Assembly (NCBI GenBank): GCA_030607875.1
Contig: JAUWJD010000008.1
Coordinates: forward strand, 32,968-96,967
DNA from: Chloroflexota bacterium
GTDB taxonomy: Bacteria; Chloroflexota; Anaerolineae; UBA2200
DNA length: 64,000 bases
Direction: 5' to 3'
Below the pieces are notes generated by a model. That model was not told the DNA's origin. It did no database searches and saw only the letters and a program-made list of their open reading frames with translations. This document shows positions 25,670 to 34,904 of this stretch, piece after piece; positions within the stretch are counted from its first letter, which is position 1; each line of letters opens with the position of its first letter. The position numbers and the translations under genes were made by a program.

Positions 25670-26437
25670 ATGCAGGAAGAAGAAATCCAGAAGCTGGTTC
25701 GCAAGGCAGTACAAAAGGCTATCGGGGCAACAACCGATTCCCCTGCGCCTGTCACCCGACGCCGTGCCCTGACTGGACGAAAGGTGATTACCGAGGCCGA
25801 TCTACGGGATGCTGCGCCCGGCAGCGAAATCGCGGTACCCGCCGATGCCTTGGTCACTCCCCTGGCCCATGACCTCATCCGCGAACGCCATCTGAAACTC
25901 GTTGAGGAAGGATCAAAACCCTCCCCTGCGACTGTATCATCGCTGCCAGTTCCTACTTCTGGCCAACAGAGTACACCGCCAGAAAAAACGGTGGCTCTGG
26001 GAGCAGACCACGGCGGTCTGGCCCTGAAAGAGAACCTCAAAGGCTACTTGCAGGAACTCGGGTACGCAGTTCTAGACTGTGGTACCTCCAGCTCCGAGTC
26101 CGTGGATTACCCCGACTTTGCCTACGCCGTGGCCAGGCTGGTAGCTGAAGGGCGGGCAGCGCGCGGCATCATGATCGATGGAGCTGGCATCGGCTCGTGC
26201 ATGGCCGCCAACAAGGTACCTGGAGTCCGTGCGGCCATGTGCTATGACCTGTCCACAGCAGCGAACAGCCGTGAGCACAATGACGCCAACCTACTGACCC
26301 TCGGCGGCGGCTTGCTGGGCGCCAACCTGGCCCGGCAGATCGTCAAGACCTGGATGAGCACCCCTTTTGGTGGTGGACGTCACGCCCGCCGCGTCGACAA
26401 GATCATGGCCATCGAGCGCCGATACCTCAAGAAGTGA
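25670..26437 (+). CDS. RpiB/LacAB-like sugar-phosphate isomerase with N-terminal BMC targeting region
   Basis: 255 residues from ATG 25670; ATG 25652 is possible, but upstream codons precede the transcription start. Residues 2-19 ([18 protein letters not shown]) form an amphipathic helix like BMC encapsulation peptides. Residues about 30-80 ([34 protein letters not shown]) resemble a segment I recall from other BMC cargo. After a Pro/Ser linker the RpiB domain runs from about 107 (VALGADHGG) to the end ([16 protein letters not shown]). The residue matching the catalytic Cys of E. coli RpiB (ICGTGIG) is Asp170 (IDGAGIG); His203 (SREHND) is kept. The substrate may therefore differ from ribose-5-phosphate. 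Confidence 0.82.
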   Translation: MQEEEIQKLVRKAVQKAIGATTDSPAPVTRRRALTGRKVITEADLRDAAPGSEIAVPADALVTPLAHDLIRERHLKLVEEGSKPSPATVSSLPVPTSGQQSTPPEKTVALGADHGGLALKENLKGYLQELGYAVLDCGTSSSESVDYPDFAYAVARLVAEGRAARGIMIDGAGIGSCMAANKVPGVRAAMCYDLSTAANSREHNDANLLTLGGGLLGANLARQIVKTWMSTPFGGGRHARRVDKIMAIERRYLKK

Positions 26438-26486
26438 GCCCGTGGCAGAATCCGGGCCCACTGACCCTTTCCATGCGAGGACAAAC

Positions 26487-27371
26487 ATGTCTGTAGCAAC
26501 GTCTGGTGTTGAGATTCTGGTTGAGCAGATCACCCGCGAAGTCGTCGCCATGCTGCGCGTGCAGCAAAACAGCAGCGTGTGCACGCTGGCCCTCGGCGCC
26601 ACGTGTTCCAGTTGCATGTTGTGCGTAGAAAAGCGCCCTGAACTGGTGCAGCAATTTGTCGATGCCGGGGCGACGCGCCTGGGTGGTGCTCTCGGCTTGC
26701 ATCAAGTGCCAGCGGGAGTAGCCCAATACATCGATCACACTCTGCTCAAAGCAGATGCTACTCCACAACAGCTTGGCAAGCTCTGTGCCGAAGCCCGGGA
26801 GTATCATTTCGCCTCGGTGTGCGTCAACCCATCCAACGTGCGGCAATGCGCTGAACTCTTGCGCGGCACGCCTGTGCTGGTTTGCAGCGTGATCGGCTTC
26901 CCGCTGGGAGCGACCGTGCCCGAGGTGAAAGCTTACGAGAGCGAGCGTGCCATCTGGGACGGCGCGACCGAAGTGGACATGGTGATCAATATCGGAGCCC
27001 TCAAGGGCGGCGATTATGCCCTGGTGCAGCGCGACATCGAGGCGGTGGTCCACGTGGCACACCGCAACCGCGCGCTGACCAAAGTCATCATTGAGGCAGC
27101 TCTATTGACCGACGACGAGAAGGTCAAGGCCTGCACCGTGGCCAAGGCCGCCTGCGCAGATTACGTCAAAACATCCACCGGCTTTGGCCCAGGTGGTGCA
27201 ACCCTGCACGACGTCGAGTTAATGCGTCGTACCGTCGGACCTGATATGGGCGTCAAGGCAGCGGGAGGCATTCGCGACTATCCCACCGCACAGAAAATGA
27301 TCGCTGCTGGCGCAACCCGCATTGGGGCCAGTGCTGGCGTCAAGATCGTGCAGCAGTCTGAGACAAAGTAG
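26487..27371 (+). CDS. deoC: deoxyribose-phosphate aldolase with N-terminal encapsulation peptide
   Basis: 294 residues from ATG 26487 (GCGAGG upstream); typical DeoC is about 220-260. Residues 6-24 ([19 protein letters not shown]) look like an encapsulation peptide. C40-x2-C43-x2-C46 (CSSCMLC) follows in the linker, then [10 protein letters not shown]. The aldolase barrel starts at about 80 ([12 protein letters not shown]) with [35 protein letters not shown], and the Schiff-base lysine in [19 protein letters not shown] follows. It cleaves 2-deoxyribose-5-phosphate to acetaldehyde and glyceraldehyde-3-phosphate. It is 49 bp after the RpiB-like gene. Confidence 0.93.
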   Translation: MSVATSGVEILVEQITREVVAMLRVQQNSSVCTLALGATCSSCMLCVEKRPELVQQFVDAGATRLGGALGLHQVPAGVAQYIDHTLLKADATPQQLGKLCAEAREYHFASVCVNPSNVRQCAELLRGTPVLVCSVIGFPLGATVPEVKAYESERAIWDGATEVDMVINIGALKGGDYALVQRDIEAVVHVAHRNRALTKVIIEAALLTDDEKVKACTVAKAACADYVKTSTGFGPGGATLHDVELMRRTVGPDMGVKAAGGIRDYPTAQKMIAAGATRIGASAGVKIVQQSETK

Positions 27372-27383
27372 CCAGGAAGGAAC

Positions 27384-28649
27384 ATGGCAGGCACAAGATC
27401 GTTTCGCAACTCACTACTCATCGTCCTCTTGGTGCTGAGCTTCTGTTTGTCTCTCGGCCAGACGGCGCAGGCCGGGGGACCGATCGAGGTGCTCTCATCC
27501 ACGACCCGCAACAATTTCCCCGTGGAGCTGTTCTTTGACATTGCCGTGGTTGCTGAGGTCAGTGACGTTGTGTCCATCCAGTTGAGCTTTCAGATGCGTG
27601 GTCAAGGTTCGGAGACTATCGCTCCGCTCGAGTTTGACCCAGGCCGACAGGCTGAGGCCAGCTACCGCTGGTACACAGAGCGAATCACGATCCCACCCGG
27701 CGTACCGATCGAATACTACTGGGTGATCGTGGATGAAGAGGGCCATCGCCTGCGCACGGAGCCACAGACGGTGTACTATGACGACGTGCGCTTTGACTGG
27801 CAGGTTCTTGAGCACAAAGACGTAGCTGTGTTCTGGTACGGGGGCGGAGAAGAGCTAGGCCACAAGCTGTTCGACTCTGCTGTGGCAGCGCTGCAACGCT
27901 TGACTGCGACGACCGAGGCAAAACTTGAGTATCCAATCCGTATTGTCATCTATGCCAGCGAGGAAGGTTTTCGGTCTGCTTTCCCCTATTTGAACGAATG
28001 GGTCGGAGGGCGAGCCTTCACCGAAGCAGCGCTCATCGTTCTGTACGCCGAGACCGATGCGGCCAGCCTGTCCTGGACGTTGGAACGAGGGATCCCACAC
28101 GAGATCTCGCATATCCTCTTTCACCAGGCTACCGAACACCCTTACAGTTCCCCGCCAGCCTGGCTGGACGAAGGCCTGGCGATGCACAACGAAAACGCAT
28201 CCCACAGCAGAGAGATGACCCTGGTGAGGCAGGCGGTGCAGCGCGGGGAGTTGCTTTCGCTGGCGCAGATCAGTGGGGGCTTTCCAGCAGATTCCAAAGC
28301 CGCCAGGCTGTCGTATGCGGAGAGCCTGAGCACTGTAGAGTTCATCCTGGGGCGTTATGGTGCGGAGGCAATGGCAGCCTTTTTGCAGGCTTTCAAGGAA
28401 GGCAAAACCACTGACGAAGCCACACGCCAGGCATTTAGCCTCTCGCTGGATGATTTCGAGGTTGAATGGAAGGATTACCTGGCTCAAATGTCCCCACCTG
28501 CACAACCAGGGCTGCCCTCTATTCCCATACAGGTTCCAAGGAACTACCTTGCCCTGCTGGCGGGGGGACTGCTGTGCTGCGGCGGTGTGGTAGCGTTGGC
28601 CGCCTTTGGGGTCTTGGTCCTGATCCTGTCGAAGCGTGCGCGAACTTGA
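27384..28649 (+). CDS. exported peptidase MA-like metalloprotease with C-terminal anchor
   Basis: 421 residues. Signal peptide (about 8-30, [21 protein letters not shown]), a beta-rich domain to about 150, then a gluzincin-like protease domain with HEISH at 239-243 and [14 protein letters not shown] providing the third-ligand Glu near 260. A C-terminal TM helix ([27 protein letters not shown]) and a short basic tail anchor it. It lies 12 bp after deoC and 43 bp before BMC-T, so it is in the BMC operon although an extracytoplasmic protease has no obvious role in a cytosolic organelle. Confidence 0.85.
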   Translation: MAGTRSFRNSLLIVLLVLSFCLSLGQTAQAGGPIEVLSSTTRNNFPVELFFDIAVVAEVSDVVSIQLSFQMRGQGSETIAPLEFDPGRQAEASYRWYTERITIPPGVPIEYYWVIVDEEGHRLRTEPQTVYYDDVRFDWQVLEHKDVAVFWYGGGEELGHKLFDSAVAALQRLTATTEAKLEYPIRIVIYASEEGFRSAFPYLNEWVGGRAFTEAALIVLYAETDAASLSWTLERGIPHEISHILFHQATEHPYSSPPAWLDEGLAMHNENASHSREMTLVRQAVQRGELLSLAQISGGFPADSKAARLSYAESLSTVEFILGRYGAEAMAAFLQAFKEGKTTDEATRQAFSLSLDDFEVEWKDYLAQMSPPAQPGLPSIPIQVPRNYLALLAGGLLCCGGVVALAAFGVLVLILSKRART

Positions 28650-28692
28650 TTGGATTGCTTGCATCATAAACAAAGAACGGGAGGGTTGTACA

Positions 28693-29328
28693 TTGATAGA
28701 CCTGCGAGCATATGTGTTTCTGGATTCATTGCAGCCACAGATGGCGGCTTTCGTCGGTTCCACGGCGCGCGGCTTTCTGCCCCTTGTAGGCGACGCGTCA
28801 CTATGGGTAGAGATATCGCCCGGCATTGAGATCAACCGCGTCACCGATATCGCTGTCAAGGCGACGAACGTCAAGCCCGCTCTGCAGGTTGTCGAGCGGT
28901 TGTTCGGCTTGTTGGAAGTACATGCCCCGTCTCAAGCAGACGTGCGTGACGCGGGCCGAGCGATTCTGGATGCTTTGGACCTCAAACCAGAGGATCGCTG
29001 GAAGCCCCAGATCCAGTCCAGCCAGATCATCCGTCACGTGGACGACCACCACGCCCAGTTGGTGAACCGCAACCGACATGGCATGATGCTGATTCCTGGA
29101 CAGACACTGTACATCATGGAGGTATCTCCAGCAGCCTATGCCGCCCTGGCCGCCAACGAGGCCGAAAAGGCCGCCGAGATCAACATCATCGAGGTACGGC
29201 CATTTGGCACTTTCGGACGCGTATACCTCGGCGGCAAAGAGAGGGACATCATGGCCGGCTATGGCGCAGCGGTGGCAGCAATTGAAGGCATCAGCGGCAA
29301 GGAAACGCAAAAAGTAAAACGCGAATAG
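28693..29328 (+). CDS. BMC-T shell protein (tandem BMC domains)
   Basis: 211 residues from TTG 28693, which has GGGAGGG 7 bases upstream; the open frame to 28636 overlaps the previous gene. Two BMC-like halves: about 3-95 ([36 protein letters not shown]) and about 100-205 ([53 protein letters not shown]). It should form a trimeric pseudohexamer in the shell facets and may have a gated central pore. Distinct from the PduT-like gene at 33508. Confidence 0.85.
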   Translation: MIDLRAYVFLDSLQPQMAAFVGSTARGFLPLVGDASLWVEISPGIEINRVTDIAVKATNVKPALQVVERLFGLLEVHAPSQADVRDAGRAILDALDLKPEDRWKPQIQSSQIIRHVDDHHAQLVNRNRHGMMLIPGQTLYIMEVSPAAYAALAANEAEKAAEINIIEVRPFGTFGRVYLGGKERDIMAGYGAAVAAIEGISGKETQKVKRE

Positions 29329-29353
29329 AATTCATCAAGGAGGACATGCAACA

Positions 29354-29659
29354 ATGGCAGAAGCATTGGGTATGATTGAGATCAAAGGGTTCGCAGCAAT
29401 GGTGGAAGCTTCGGACGCCATGGTCAAGGCGGCCAAAGTCGAACTGGTCAGCTACGAGAAGATCGGCGGGGGATACGTGACCGCCATCGTGCGCGGTGAC
29501 GTTGCGGCGGTAAAAGCCGCGGTGGAAGCAGGCGTACGCGGTGCAGAGAAGGTTGGTGAGATCATTTCGGCACACGTCATCGCCCGGCCGCACGTCAATA
29601 TCGACCTTGTGCTGCCCCTGGGTCGCACTGAGCAGGCTAGAAAAGAGATCGAGGGATAG
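29354..29659 (+). CDS. BMC-H hexameric shell protein
   Basis: 101 residues, single BMC domain close to PduA/PduJ/Eut[21 protein letters not shown], then [33 protein letters not shown] and [22 protein letters not shown] lies 9 bases before the ATG. The pore-lining segment is KIGGGYV. It is the only BMC-H in this locus and so the probable main facet protein. Confidence 0.96.
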   Translation: MAEALGMIEIKGFAAMVEASDAMVKAAKVELVSYEKIGGGYVTAIVRGDVAAVKAAVEAGVRGAEKVGEIISAHVIARPHVNIDLVLPLGRTEQARKEIEG

Positions 29660-29668
29660 TAAGTAAGC

Positions 29669-29713
29669 GAGGGAATCAGACATTTGTGTTCCCCTGGCTT
29701 CCTGGATTCCCTC
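29669..29713 (+). promoter_or_regulatory. stem-loop between BMC-H and BMC-P
   Basis: GAGGGAATC (29669-29677) pairs with GATTCCCTC (29705-29713) around a 27-base loop, right after the BMC-H stop and just before the Shine-Dalgarno of BMC-P. It could protect the abundant BMC-H message or reduce pentamer translation. No T-run. Confidence 0.4.
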
Positions 29714-29731
29714 CTCCAATGAGGAGGTGCG

Positions 29732-30049
29732 ATGCTAATTGGAAAAGTGGTTGGCACCGTGGTCTCGAACCGCAAAGACCCCAAGATCGAAGGCTTCAAG
29801 TTCATGTTGGTCAAGCAGGTGGACGTTGATCTTCGAGAAACGGGGGACTATGTCGTGGCCGCGGATGTCGTGGGCGCAGGTGTAGGCGAGTACGTGCTCT
29901 ACGCCAGAGGAAGCTCTGCCCGGCAGACGGTGCGCACCGACAAGCGCCCCATCGACGCCGTGATCATGGCCATCATTGACCAGTGGGAAATCGGTGGCAA
30001 GCTCAAATACCACAAGTACCGCGACGTTGACGAGGCCGAGGCGTCATGA
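29732..30049 (+). CDS. BMC-P pentameric shell protein (EutN/CcmL type), copy 1
   Basis: 105 residues. [29 protein letters not shown] opens the fold; [21 protein letters not shown] and [14 protein letters not shown] close it. Pentamers cap the vertices of the shell. GAGGAGG precedes the ATG. The stop overlaps the aldehyde dehydrogenase start by 4 bp. Two further paralogs lie at 34068 and 34587. Confidence 0.95.
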   Translation: MLIGKVVGTVVSNRKDPKIEGFKFMLVKQVDVDLRETGDYVVAADVVGAGVGEYVLYARGSSARQTVRTDKRPIDAVIMAIIDQWEIGGKLKYHKYRDVDEAEAS

Positions 30050-31521
30050 CAGAGATCGATGAGCAACGCATCCACTCCATCGTAGAGCGCGTTCTTGCCC
30101 AGCTGAACCAGGACGTGGATGCTCCACCAACCGAACGTCCTCCAGAGCCTGCCGTAACAGCACCTGTTGCCCCCAGCGCTGGCACGCTCTCAGGGCAGGA
30201 CGGCATTTTCCCTGACGTGGACACGGCGATCGCTGCTGCTGAAGTTGCTTTTCGCGCCCTGGACGCCATGACTCTGAAAGTGCGAAGACGTCTCATTGAG
30301 GCAATGCGGCACACCGTGCAAGAGAACGCCGAACTGTTGGCCCGCGTGGCCTGGCAAGAGACCGGCATGGGCCGGCTAGAGGACAAGACGAACAAGAACC
30401 TTCTGGTGGCCACCAACACGCCAGGTGTGGAGGATCTACGCCCGCTGGCCTGGACCGGCGACCATGGGCTGACGCTGGTGGAACACGCACCCTACGGCGT
30501 AATTGGTGCAATCACACCCAGCACCAATCCGACCTCCACGATCATTTGCAACAGCATTGGCATGGTCGCTGCGGGCAACAGCGTGGTCTTTAACGCCCAT
30601 CCGGGGGCCAAGGAGTGCTCGGCGCGGACGATACAGTTGCTGAACCGCGCCATCGTCCTTGCTGGCGGGCCACCGAACTTGATCACCGCTGCCCGGGAAC
30701 CCACTATCCAGAGCGCACAGCGCCTCATGAAGCATCCAGGCATTCGTCTCCTGATGGTGACCGGAGGGCCGGGTGTTGTCCGCGTGGCCATGAACAGCGG
30801 CAAGAAAGCGATTTGTGCTGGTCCGGGCAACCCACCCGTAGTGGTGGACGAGACGGCGGATATTGAGCAGGCGGCAAGGGACATCATCATTGGCGCATCT
30901 TTCGACAACAACGTGGTGTGCGTGCTCGAGAAAGAGATCGTCTGTGTCGCCTCCATTGCCGAGCAGCTCAAGGCAGCCATGAAGGCACACGGCGCTCATG
31001 AGATCACTTCGTGGCAGATGAAACGCCTGGAGAAGATCATCTTCCGCAAGGTACACGAGCCCCCGGAAGAAAGTGTCATCGACAAGGCCTGGGTTGGTCG
31101 CGATGCCAAGGTCATCTTGAAAGAAATCGGCATTGGTGTGGGCGACGAGGTCAAACTGGCGCTGGTCGAGGTCGATCGCCAGCACCCGTTATTGTGGACG
31201 GAGCAGTTGATGCCAGTGATGCCTCTGATACGTGTGGGCAATGCAGACGAGGCCATTGACCTGGCTGTTGCGCTGGAGGGAGGTCGCCGGCACACGGCGG
31301 TGATGCATTCCAAGCACCTGGATCACCTCAGCCGCATGGCCCGTGAGATCAACTGCAGCATCTTTGTCAAGAACGGCCCTTCTCTGGCTGGCCTCGGCTT
31401 TGGTGGAGAGGGATATACCTCTTTCTCCATCGCCAGTCCCACAGGCGAGGGACTGACTTCTGCCAAGGACTTTAGCCGGGTACGTCGCTGCACCTTGGTG
31501 GATTCGTTCAGGATTGTGTAG
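30046..31521 (+). CDS. CoA-acylating aldehyde dehydrogenase (PduP/EutE-like) with encapsulation peptide
   Basis: 491 residues. Residues 4-20 ([17 protein letters not shown]) form an amphipathic targeting helix, followed by a Pro/Thr linker to about 55. The catalytic domain contains [51 protein letters not shown] and the nucleophile C292 in [12 protein letters not shown]. It converts acetaldehyde (or lactaldehyde) with CoA and NAD+ to the acyl-CoA inside the shell. As the signature enzyme it defines the locus as an aldehyde-oxidising metabolosome. Confidence 0.94.
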   Translation: MTEIDEQRIHSIVERVLAQLNQDVDAPPTERPPEPAVTAPVAPSAGTLSGQDGIFPDVDTAIAAAEVAFRALDAMTLKVRRRLIEAMRHTVQENAELLARVAWQETGMGRLEDKTNKNLLVATNTPGVEDLRPLAWTGDHGLTLVEHAPYGVIGAITPSTNPTSTIICNSIGMVAAGNSVVFNAHPGAKECSARTIQLLNRAIVLAGGPPNLITAAREPTIQSAQRLMKHPGIRLLMVTGGPGVVRVAMNSGKKAICAGPGNPPVVVDETADIEQAARDIIIGASFDNNVVCVLEKEIVCVASIAEQLKAAMKAHGAHEITSWQMKRLEKIIFRKVHEPPEESVIDKAWVGRDAKVILKEIGIGVGDEVKLALVEVDRQHPLLWTEQLMPVMPLIRVGNADEAIDLAVALEGGRRHTAVMHSKHLDHLSRMAREINCSIFVKNGPSLAGLGFGGEGYTSFSIASPTGEGLTSAKDFSRVRRCTLVDSFRIV

Positions 31522-31633
31522 GACGGCTTGAGTATGATGCAAGATTCAGGACCGGAGCTACCAGGCTGTGCTGCCTGTATCTCAAATCCTGGATCCTATA
31601 CCTCGCGTCTCCCTGATTCTCAAAGGATGTAAG

Positions 31634-32989
31634 TTGGTGGCGAGTGACATCGTAGAAAAAGTCAAGGCTGCTGGCGTTGTTGGGGCGGGCGGCGCAGGGT
31701 TTCCCACCCACATCAAACTGTCAGCAACAGTGAATACCGTAATCGCCAATGGGGCAGAATGCGAGCCGCTTCTGCATGCCGACCAGCATCTGATGGCCCG
31801 CTATCCTGAGGTGATTGTTCGTGGGCTGCGTCTGGCGATGCAGGCCACTGGCGCCGAGCGCGGCATCGTCGCACTGAAGGCAGAGTACGAGGAAGCGACC
31901 GCTGCTCTGCAGCGGGCGTTGGAGGGCAACGACAAAATATCGCTGCATCTGCTGGGCAACTTTTACCCCTCTGGCGATGAGTTCGTCTTGGTCTATGACG
32001 TCCTGGGACGTATGGTGCCCGAGGGTGGCATCCCGTTGGAAGTAGGGGTGGTGGTCAACAACGTGGGAACACTCTTCAACGTGGCGCGCGCAGCAGAGGA
32101 CATCTCGGTCACGCACCGCTACCTCACCGTGACCGGTGAAGTGAAACACCCGGTCACGTTACGCGTCCCCGTGGGCACTTCCATCGCCCAGGTTGTGGAG
32201 TGGGCTGGAGGCACGACGGATGCTGGTCGTGGCTTGACACCAGACGAGCTGGTCTTGATTGGCGGCGGCGCGATGATGGGCCAGGTGGTGCAAGCTACCG
32301 ATGTGGTGACCAAGACAACTGGCGGTGTGCTGGTTTTGCCAGCGGACAAGGCGATCATCCGCTGGATGACCCGACCGCTGGCCAATGCGATCCGCAGGGG
32401 AATGTCTACCTGCGACCAATGCCGCGACTGCACCGACCTCTGCCCGCGCAACCTGCTCGGTCATGCTCTGGCACCGCACGAGATCATGCGTGCGATCAAT
32501 TATGGCCTGGAACTACCTACGCACATTGTCACTGCAGCGGTGCTGTGCTGCGAATGCCGTTTGTGCGAGGCCTATGCCTGCCCCCTGGAACTCTCGCCGA
32601 TGGCCTACTACCGCAGCGTCAAGCGCGAGCTCGCCCAGGCCGGCTGGAAGAACACGGTGCATCGCCGCAAGGACCTGACGCCACATGATATGTTCCCGTA
32701 CCGGCGTGTGCCCATGAGCCGCTTGATCGACAAGCTGGGACTCACTGCCTATCGTGATTATCCCGTGCCCCTCAATGAGCAAGAGCAGCGGCCAAAAGAG
32801 GTGCGCATCCCATTGCAGCAGCACATTGGCGCGCCAGCTATTCCAACAGTCAGAGAAGGCGACAAGGTGAAGCGCGGAGATCTAATCGCGTCGATCCCGG
32901 ATGGCAAACTAGGGGCGAATGTGCATGCGTCGGTGAGTGGCAAAGTGGCTGAAGTGACGGAGGAACACATTCGGATTGAGACAGGTTGA
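31634..32989 (+). CDS. pduS: PduS-like flavin/iron-sulfur electron-transfer protein (RnfC-like)
   Basis: 451 residues from TTG 31634 (AAAGGA 6 bases upstream; GTG 31637 is also possible). RnfC/NuoF-type start VKAAGVVGAGGAGFPTHIKL and ANGAECEPLLHADQ, an SLBB-like middle, then two 4Fe-4S motifs, CDQCRDCTDLCPRN and CCECRLCEAYACP. The C-terminal part (IPTVREGDKVKRGDLIASIP, NVHASVSGKVAEV) is a lipoyl-like sandwich domain. PduS reduces cobalamin in Pdu systems; no B12 enzyme is encoded here, so passing NADH electrons to the shell (PduT) is a better inference. Confidence 0.88.
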   Translation: MVASDIVEKVKAAGVVGAGGAGFPTHIKLSATVNTVIANGAECEPLLHADQHLMARYPEVIVRGLRLAMQATGAERGIVALKAEYEEATAALQRALEGNDKISLHLLGNFYPSGDEFVLVYDVLGRMVPEGGIPLEVGVVVNNVGTLFNVARAAEDISVTHRYLTVTGEVKHPVTLRVPVGTSIAQVVEWAGGTTDAGRGLTPDELVLIGGGAMMGQVVQATDVVTKTTGGVLVLPADKAIIRWMTRPLANAIRRGMSTCDQCRDCTDLCPRNLLGHALAPHEIMRAINYGLELPTHIVTAAVLCCECRLCEAYACPLELSPMAYYRSVKRELAQAGWKNTVHRRKDLTPHDMFPYRRVPMSRLIDKLGLTAYRDYPVPLNEQEQRPKEVRIPLQQHIGAPAIPTVREGDKVKRGDLIASIPDGKLGANVHASVSGKVAEVTEEHIRIETG

Positions 32990-32996
32990 GAGCTTT

Positions 32997-33498
32997 CAGT
33001 TGGCAGTTGACGGTTGTCGGTTTGCAGTTGGGATAGGGACTCTGAAGATGGGACATGCTTACGAAACGCTCGATGCCTGGCGGAAAGCAGATGACTTGGC
33101 GGTTAAAGTCTACCGTGCGACAGCACGCTTTCCCAAGTCGGAGACGTACGGCCTGACTTCCCAGATGAGACGGGCAGCACGAACATTGCGGAGGGCGCAG
33201 CGCGCCAGTACATGAAGGAATACCTGCAGTTCTTGTACGTGGCCAAGGCTTCTTTGGCGGAGTTGTCTTATCACATTCATTTGGCATTGCGCCTGGGGTT
33301 GCTGGACGCGGCTGACCACAGTCGCTTGGACACCCTGCGCTCCGAAGCTGGGAAGCCCTTGCAGGGGCTTCTCGCGTGGGTCGAGCGAAAGATCGCCGAA
33401 GGCGTTTCCTTGAACAAGCGAGTTTCCGACTTCACTGAGCTCTACACTGTCAACCGTGAACTGCCAACTGACAACTGCAAACTGCCAACCGACAACTG
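32997..33498. mobile_element. cassette bounded by inverted GTTGGCAGTT-type repeats
   Basis: Left end 32997-33031 (starts CAGTTGGCAGTTGACGGTTG) and right end 33449-33498 (ends CCAACCGACAACTG) are rich in the same CAGTTGNCAGTT units in opposite orientation. They enclose a broken four-helix-bundle ORF. The whole piece sits between pduS and the PduT-like gene. Intergenic ORFs of this family flanked by such units are familiar to me from many genomes; how they move is not established. Confidence 0.5.
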
Positions 33499-33499
33499 A
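33048..33499 (+). pseudogene. four helix bundle protein (23S rRNA IVP-like), frameshifted
   Basis: The first frame from ATG 33048 reads MGHAYETLDAWRKADDLAVK...YGLTSQMRRAA, then shifts near 33180. The second frame continues NIAEGAARQYMKEYLQFLYV AKASLAEL...HLALRLGLL to the stop at 33499. The family normally has R-A-A-V-S-I-P-S-N-I-A-E-G here, so the residues VSIPS are missing and the frame is off: a deletion of about 14 bases. Otherwise full length (about 115-150 residues). Function of intact members is unknown; they occur in rRNA intervening sequences and intergenic cassettes. Confidence 0.8.
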
Positions 33500-33507
33500 G
33501 GTGTATC

Positions 33508-34056
33508 ATGCAACCAGCAATCGGTCTTGTTGAAACGAACAGCATCGCCATCGGCATCAAAGTTGGCGACGCGATGGTGAAACGCGCACCTGTGAACCTG
33601 CTCGAAGCACGGACCGTGTGCCCGGGCAAGTACATCGTGCTGGTAGGTGGCGATACCGGCCCGGTTGGCGAGGCCATGGAATCCGGCCTGGAGACCGCAG
33701 CCGATTCCATCGTTGACAAGCTATTCTTGCCCAACGTTCACCTCTCTGTCTTCCCAGCGATTGCTGGTGCAGTGGAAATGGAAGAGGTAGAAGCGCTGGG
33801 TATCATCGAGACCATCAGCGTAGCCTCGACCATCGTCGCGGCGGACGCGGCGGCCAAGGCCGCTGCAGTTACGCTGACCGAGATCCGGCTAGCCAATGGC
33901 CTGGGGGGCAAGTCCTTCGTCTTACTGGTGGGTGACGTGCCCAACGTGGAAGCTGCAGTCGAGGCAGGCGTAAACGTGATCAAAGACGAGGGGCTGCTCA
34001 TCCGCTTCGTGGTGATCCCACAACTGCACGAAGACATGCGGCAGAAGATTGTGTAG
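33508..34056 (+). CDS. pduT: PduT-like BMC-T shell protein with iron-sulfur Cys38
   Basis: 182 residues, two BMC domains in tandem: 1-90 (AIGLVETNSIAIGIKVGDAM, YIVLVGGDTGPVGEAMESG) and 95-182 (ALGIIETISVASTIVAADAA, KSFVLLVGDVPNVEAAVEAG). Cys38 (ARTVCPGK) is at the position that binds the [4Fe-4S] cluster at the trimer axis of PduT. With the PduS-like protein upstream it could carry electrons through the shell. It follows the broken cassette by 8 bp. Confidence 0.92.
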   Translation: MQPAIGLVETNSIAIGIKVGDAMVKRAPVNLLEARTVCPGKYIVLVGGDTGPVGEAMESGLETAADSIVDKLFLPNVHLSVFPAIAGAVEMEEVEALGIIETISVASTIVAADAAAKAAAVTLTEIRLANGLGGKSFVLLVGDVPNVEAAVEAGVNVIKDEGLLIRFVVIPQLHEDMRQKIV

Positions 34057-34067
34057 CAGGGTATAGG

Positions 34068-34355
34068 ATGCAACTAGCTAAGGTCATTGGCACAGTGGTT
34101 GCCACGGAAAAACATGAAGCATTGGAAGGCATCAAGCTGCTCATCGTGCAGCCGTTAACACCGGATGGTGAGCCGACAGGCAGGCCGGTCGTAACGGTAG
34201 ATGGCACGGCCATGGCCGGTCCTGGCGAAATCATCTTCATGATTGGCGGGCGCGAGGGTGCCTTGGTGTTGGAAAAGTGGTTCACGCCAGTCGATCACGG
34301 CATCATTGGCATCGTGGATGACATTTACGTTGCTGTCAGCGCTCTTCCAGACTAG
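34068..34355 (+). CDS. BMC-P pentameric shell protein, copy 2
   Basis: 95 residues: MQLAKVIGTVVATEKHEALEG, KLLIVQPLTPDGEP, GTAMAGPGEIIFMIGGREGALVLE and VDHGIIGIVDDIYV. It is 11 bp after the PduT-like gene, and the fold matches EutN/CcmL. A vertex pentamer; why three paralogs are needed is unknown. Confidence 0.94.
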   Translation: MQLAKVIGTVVATEKHEALEGIKLLIVQPLTPDGEPTGRPVVTVDGTAMAGPGEIIFMIGGREGALVLEKWFTPVDHGIIGIVDDIYVAVSALPD

Positions 34356-34425
34356 TTGTCCATGTACCTTGGTTCACCGGTACAGATGAAAACAATGTCC
34401 ACCTGACGGTGTAGTCTAGCCCTTT

Positions 34426-34533
34426 ACCGTTCGTCCCGCTCGACGGGATGGGCGTCCAGAACGGGGACTCTGTCGCAGCGGTCGCCCGCAGGTGCCCACG
34501 GGGCATGCAGAGCACATGCAGAGCACGAACGGC
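34426..34533 (+). repeat. dispersed palindromic repeat B, copy 2
   Basis: 108 bp starting ACCGTTCGTCCCGCTCGACG and ending GCAGAGCACGAACGG, with terminal inverted ACCGTTCGT/ACGAACGG. GCATGCAGAGCACATGCAGA near the end is shared with copy 1 (11147-11244). It lies between BMC-P copies 2 and 3. Confidence 0.75.
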
Positions 34534-34586
34534 AAGCCTCTAGGCTACGGATGCATTTTTTGGAGTCTCACGACAGGAGTCAACCT

Positions 34587-34904
34587 TTGTTTCTAGGCAA
34601 AGTCATCGGCAATATCGTCTCCACCATCAAACTGAAGGACTTTCAAGGATTCAAGCTGCTGCTGGTGCAGCCCACCTATCCGGAGGGCAGGCCCTGGAAA
34701 GACCCGTTGATCTGTATCGACATCGTGGATGCAGGAGTCGGGGAGACAGTGCTCTACGTAGATGAAGGCAACTCGGCACGCCAGCTCTTGAATCTCGGGA
34801 TCGATGTCCCTGTGCGGGCAGTCATTGTCGGCATCGTAGACGAGATCCAGTGGCAAGATGAAGAGGGACGGATGCAATCCAGGATGCCGCCGCATGAATC
34901 GTGA
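34587..34904 (+). CDS. BMC-P pentameric shell protein, copy 3
   Basis: 105 residues from TTG 34587 (AGGAG 6 bases upstream). The ATG at 34551 is in frame but lies next to repeat B and lacks a Shine-Dalgarno. LFLGKVIGNIVSTIKLKDFQ, KLLLVQPTYPEGRP, VDAGVGETVLYVDEGNSARQ and VRAVIVGIVDEIQW match the EutN/CcmL family. Acidic/polar tail. It is flanked by repeat B upstream and repeat A downstream, unlike the tightly packed genes before it. Confidence 0.92.
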   Translation: MFLGKVIGNIVSTIKLKDFQGFKLLLVQPTYPEGRPWKDPLICIDIVDAGVGETVLYVDEGNSARQLLNLGIDVPVRAVIVGIVDEIQWQDEEGRMQSRMPPHES

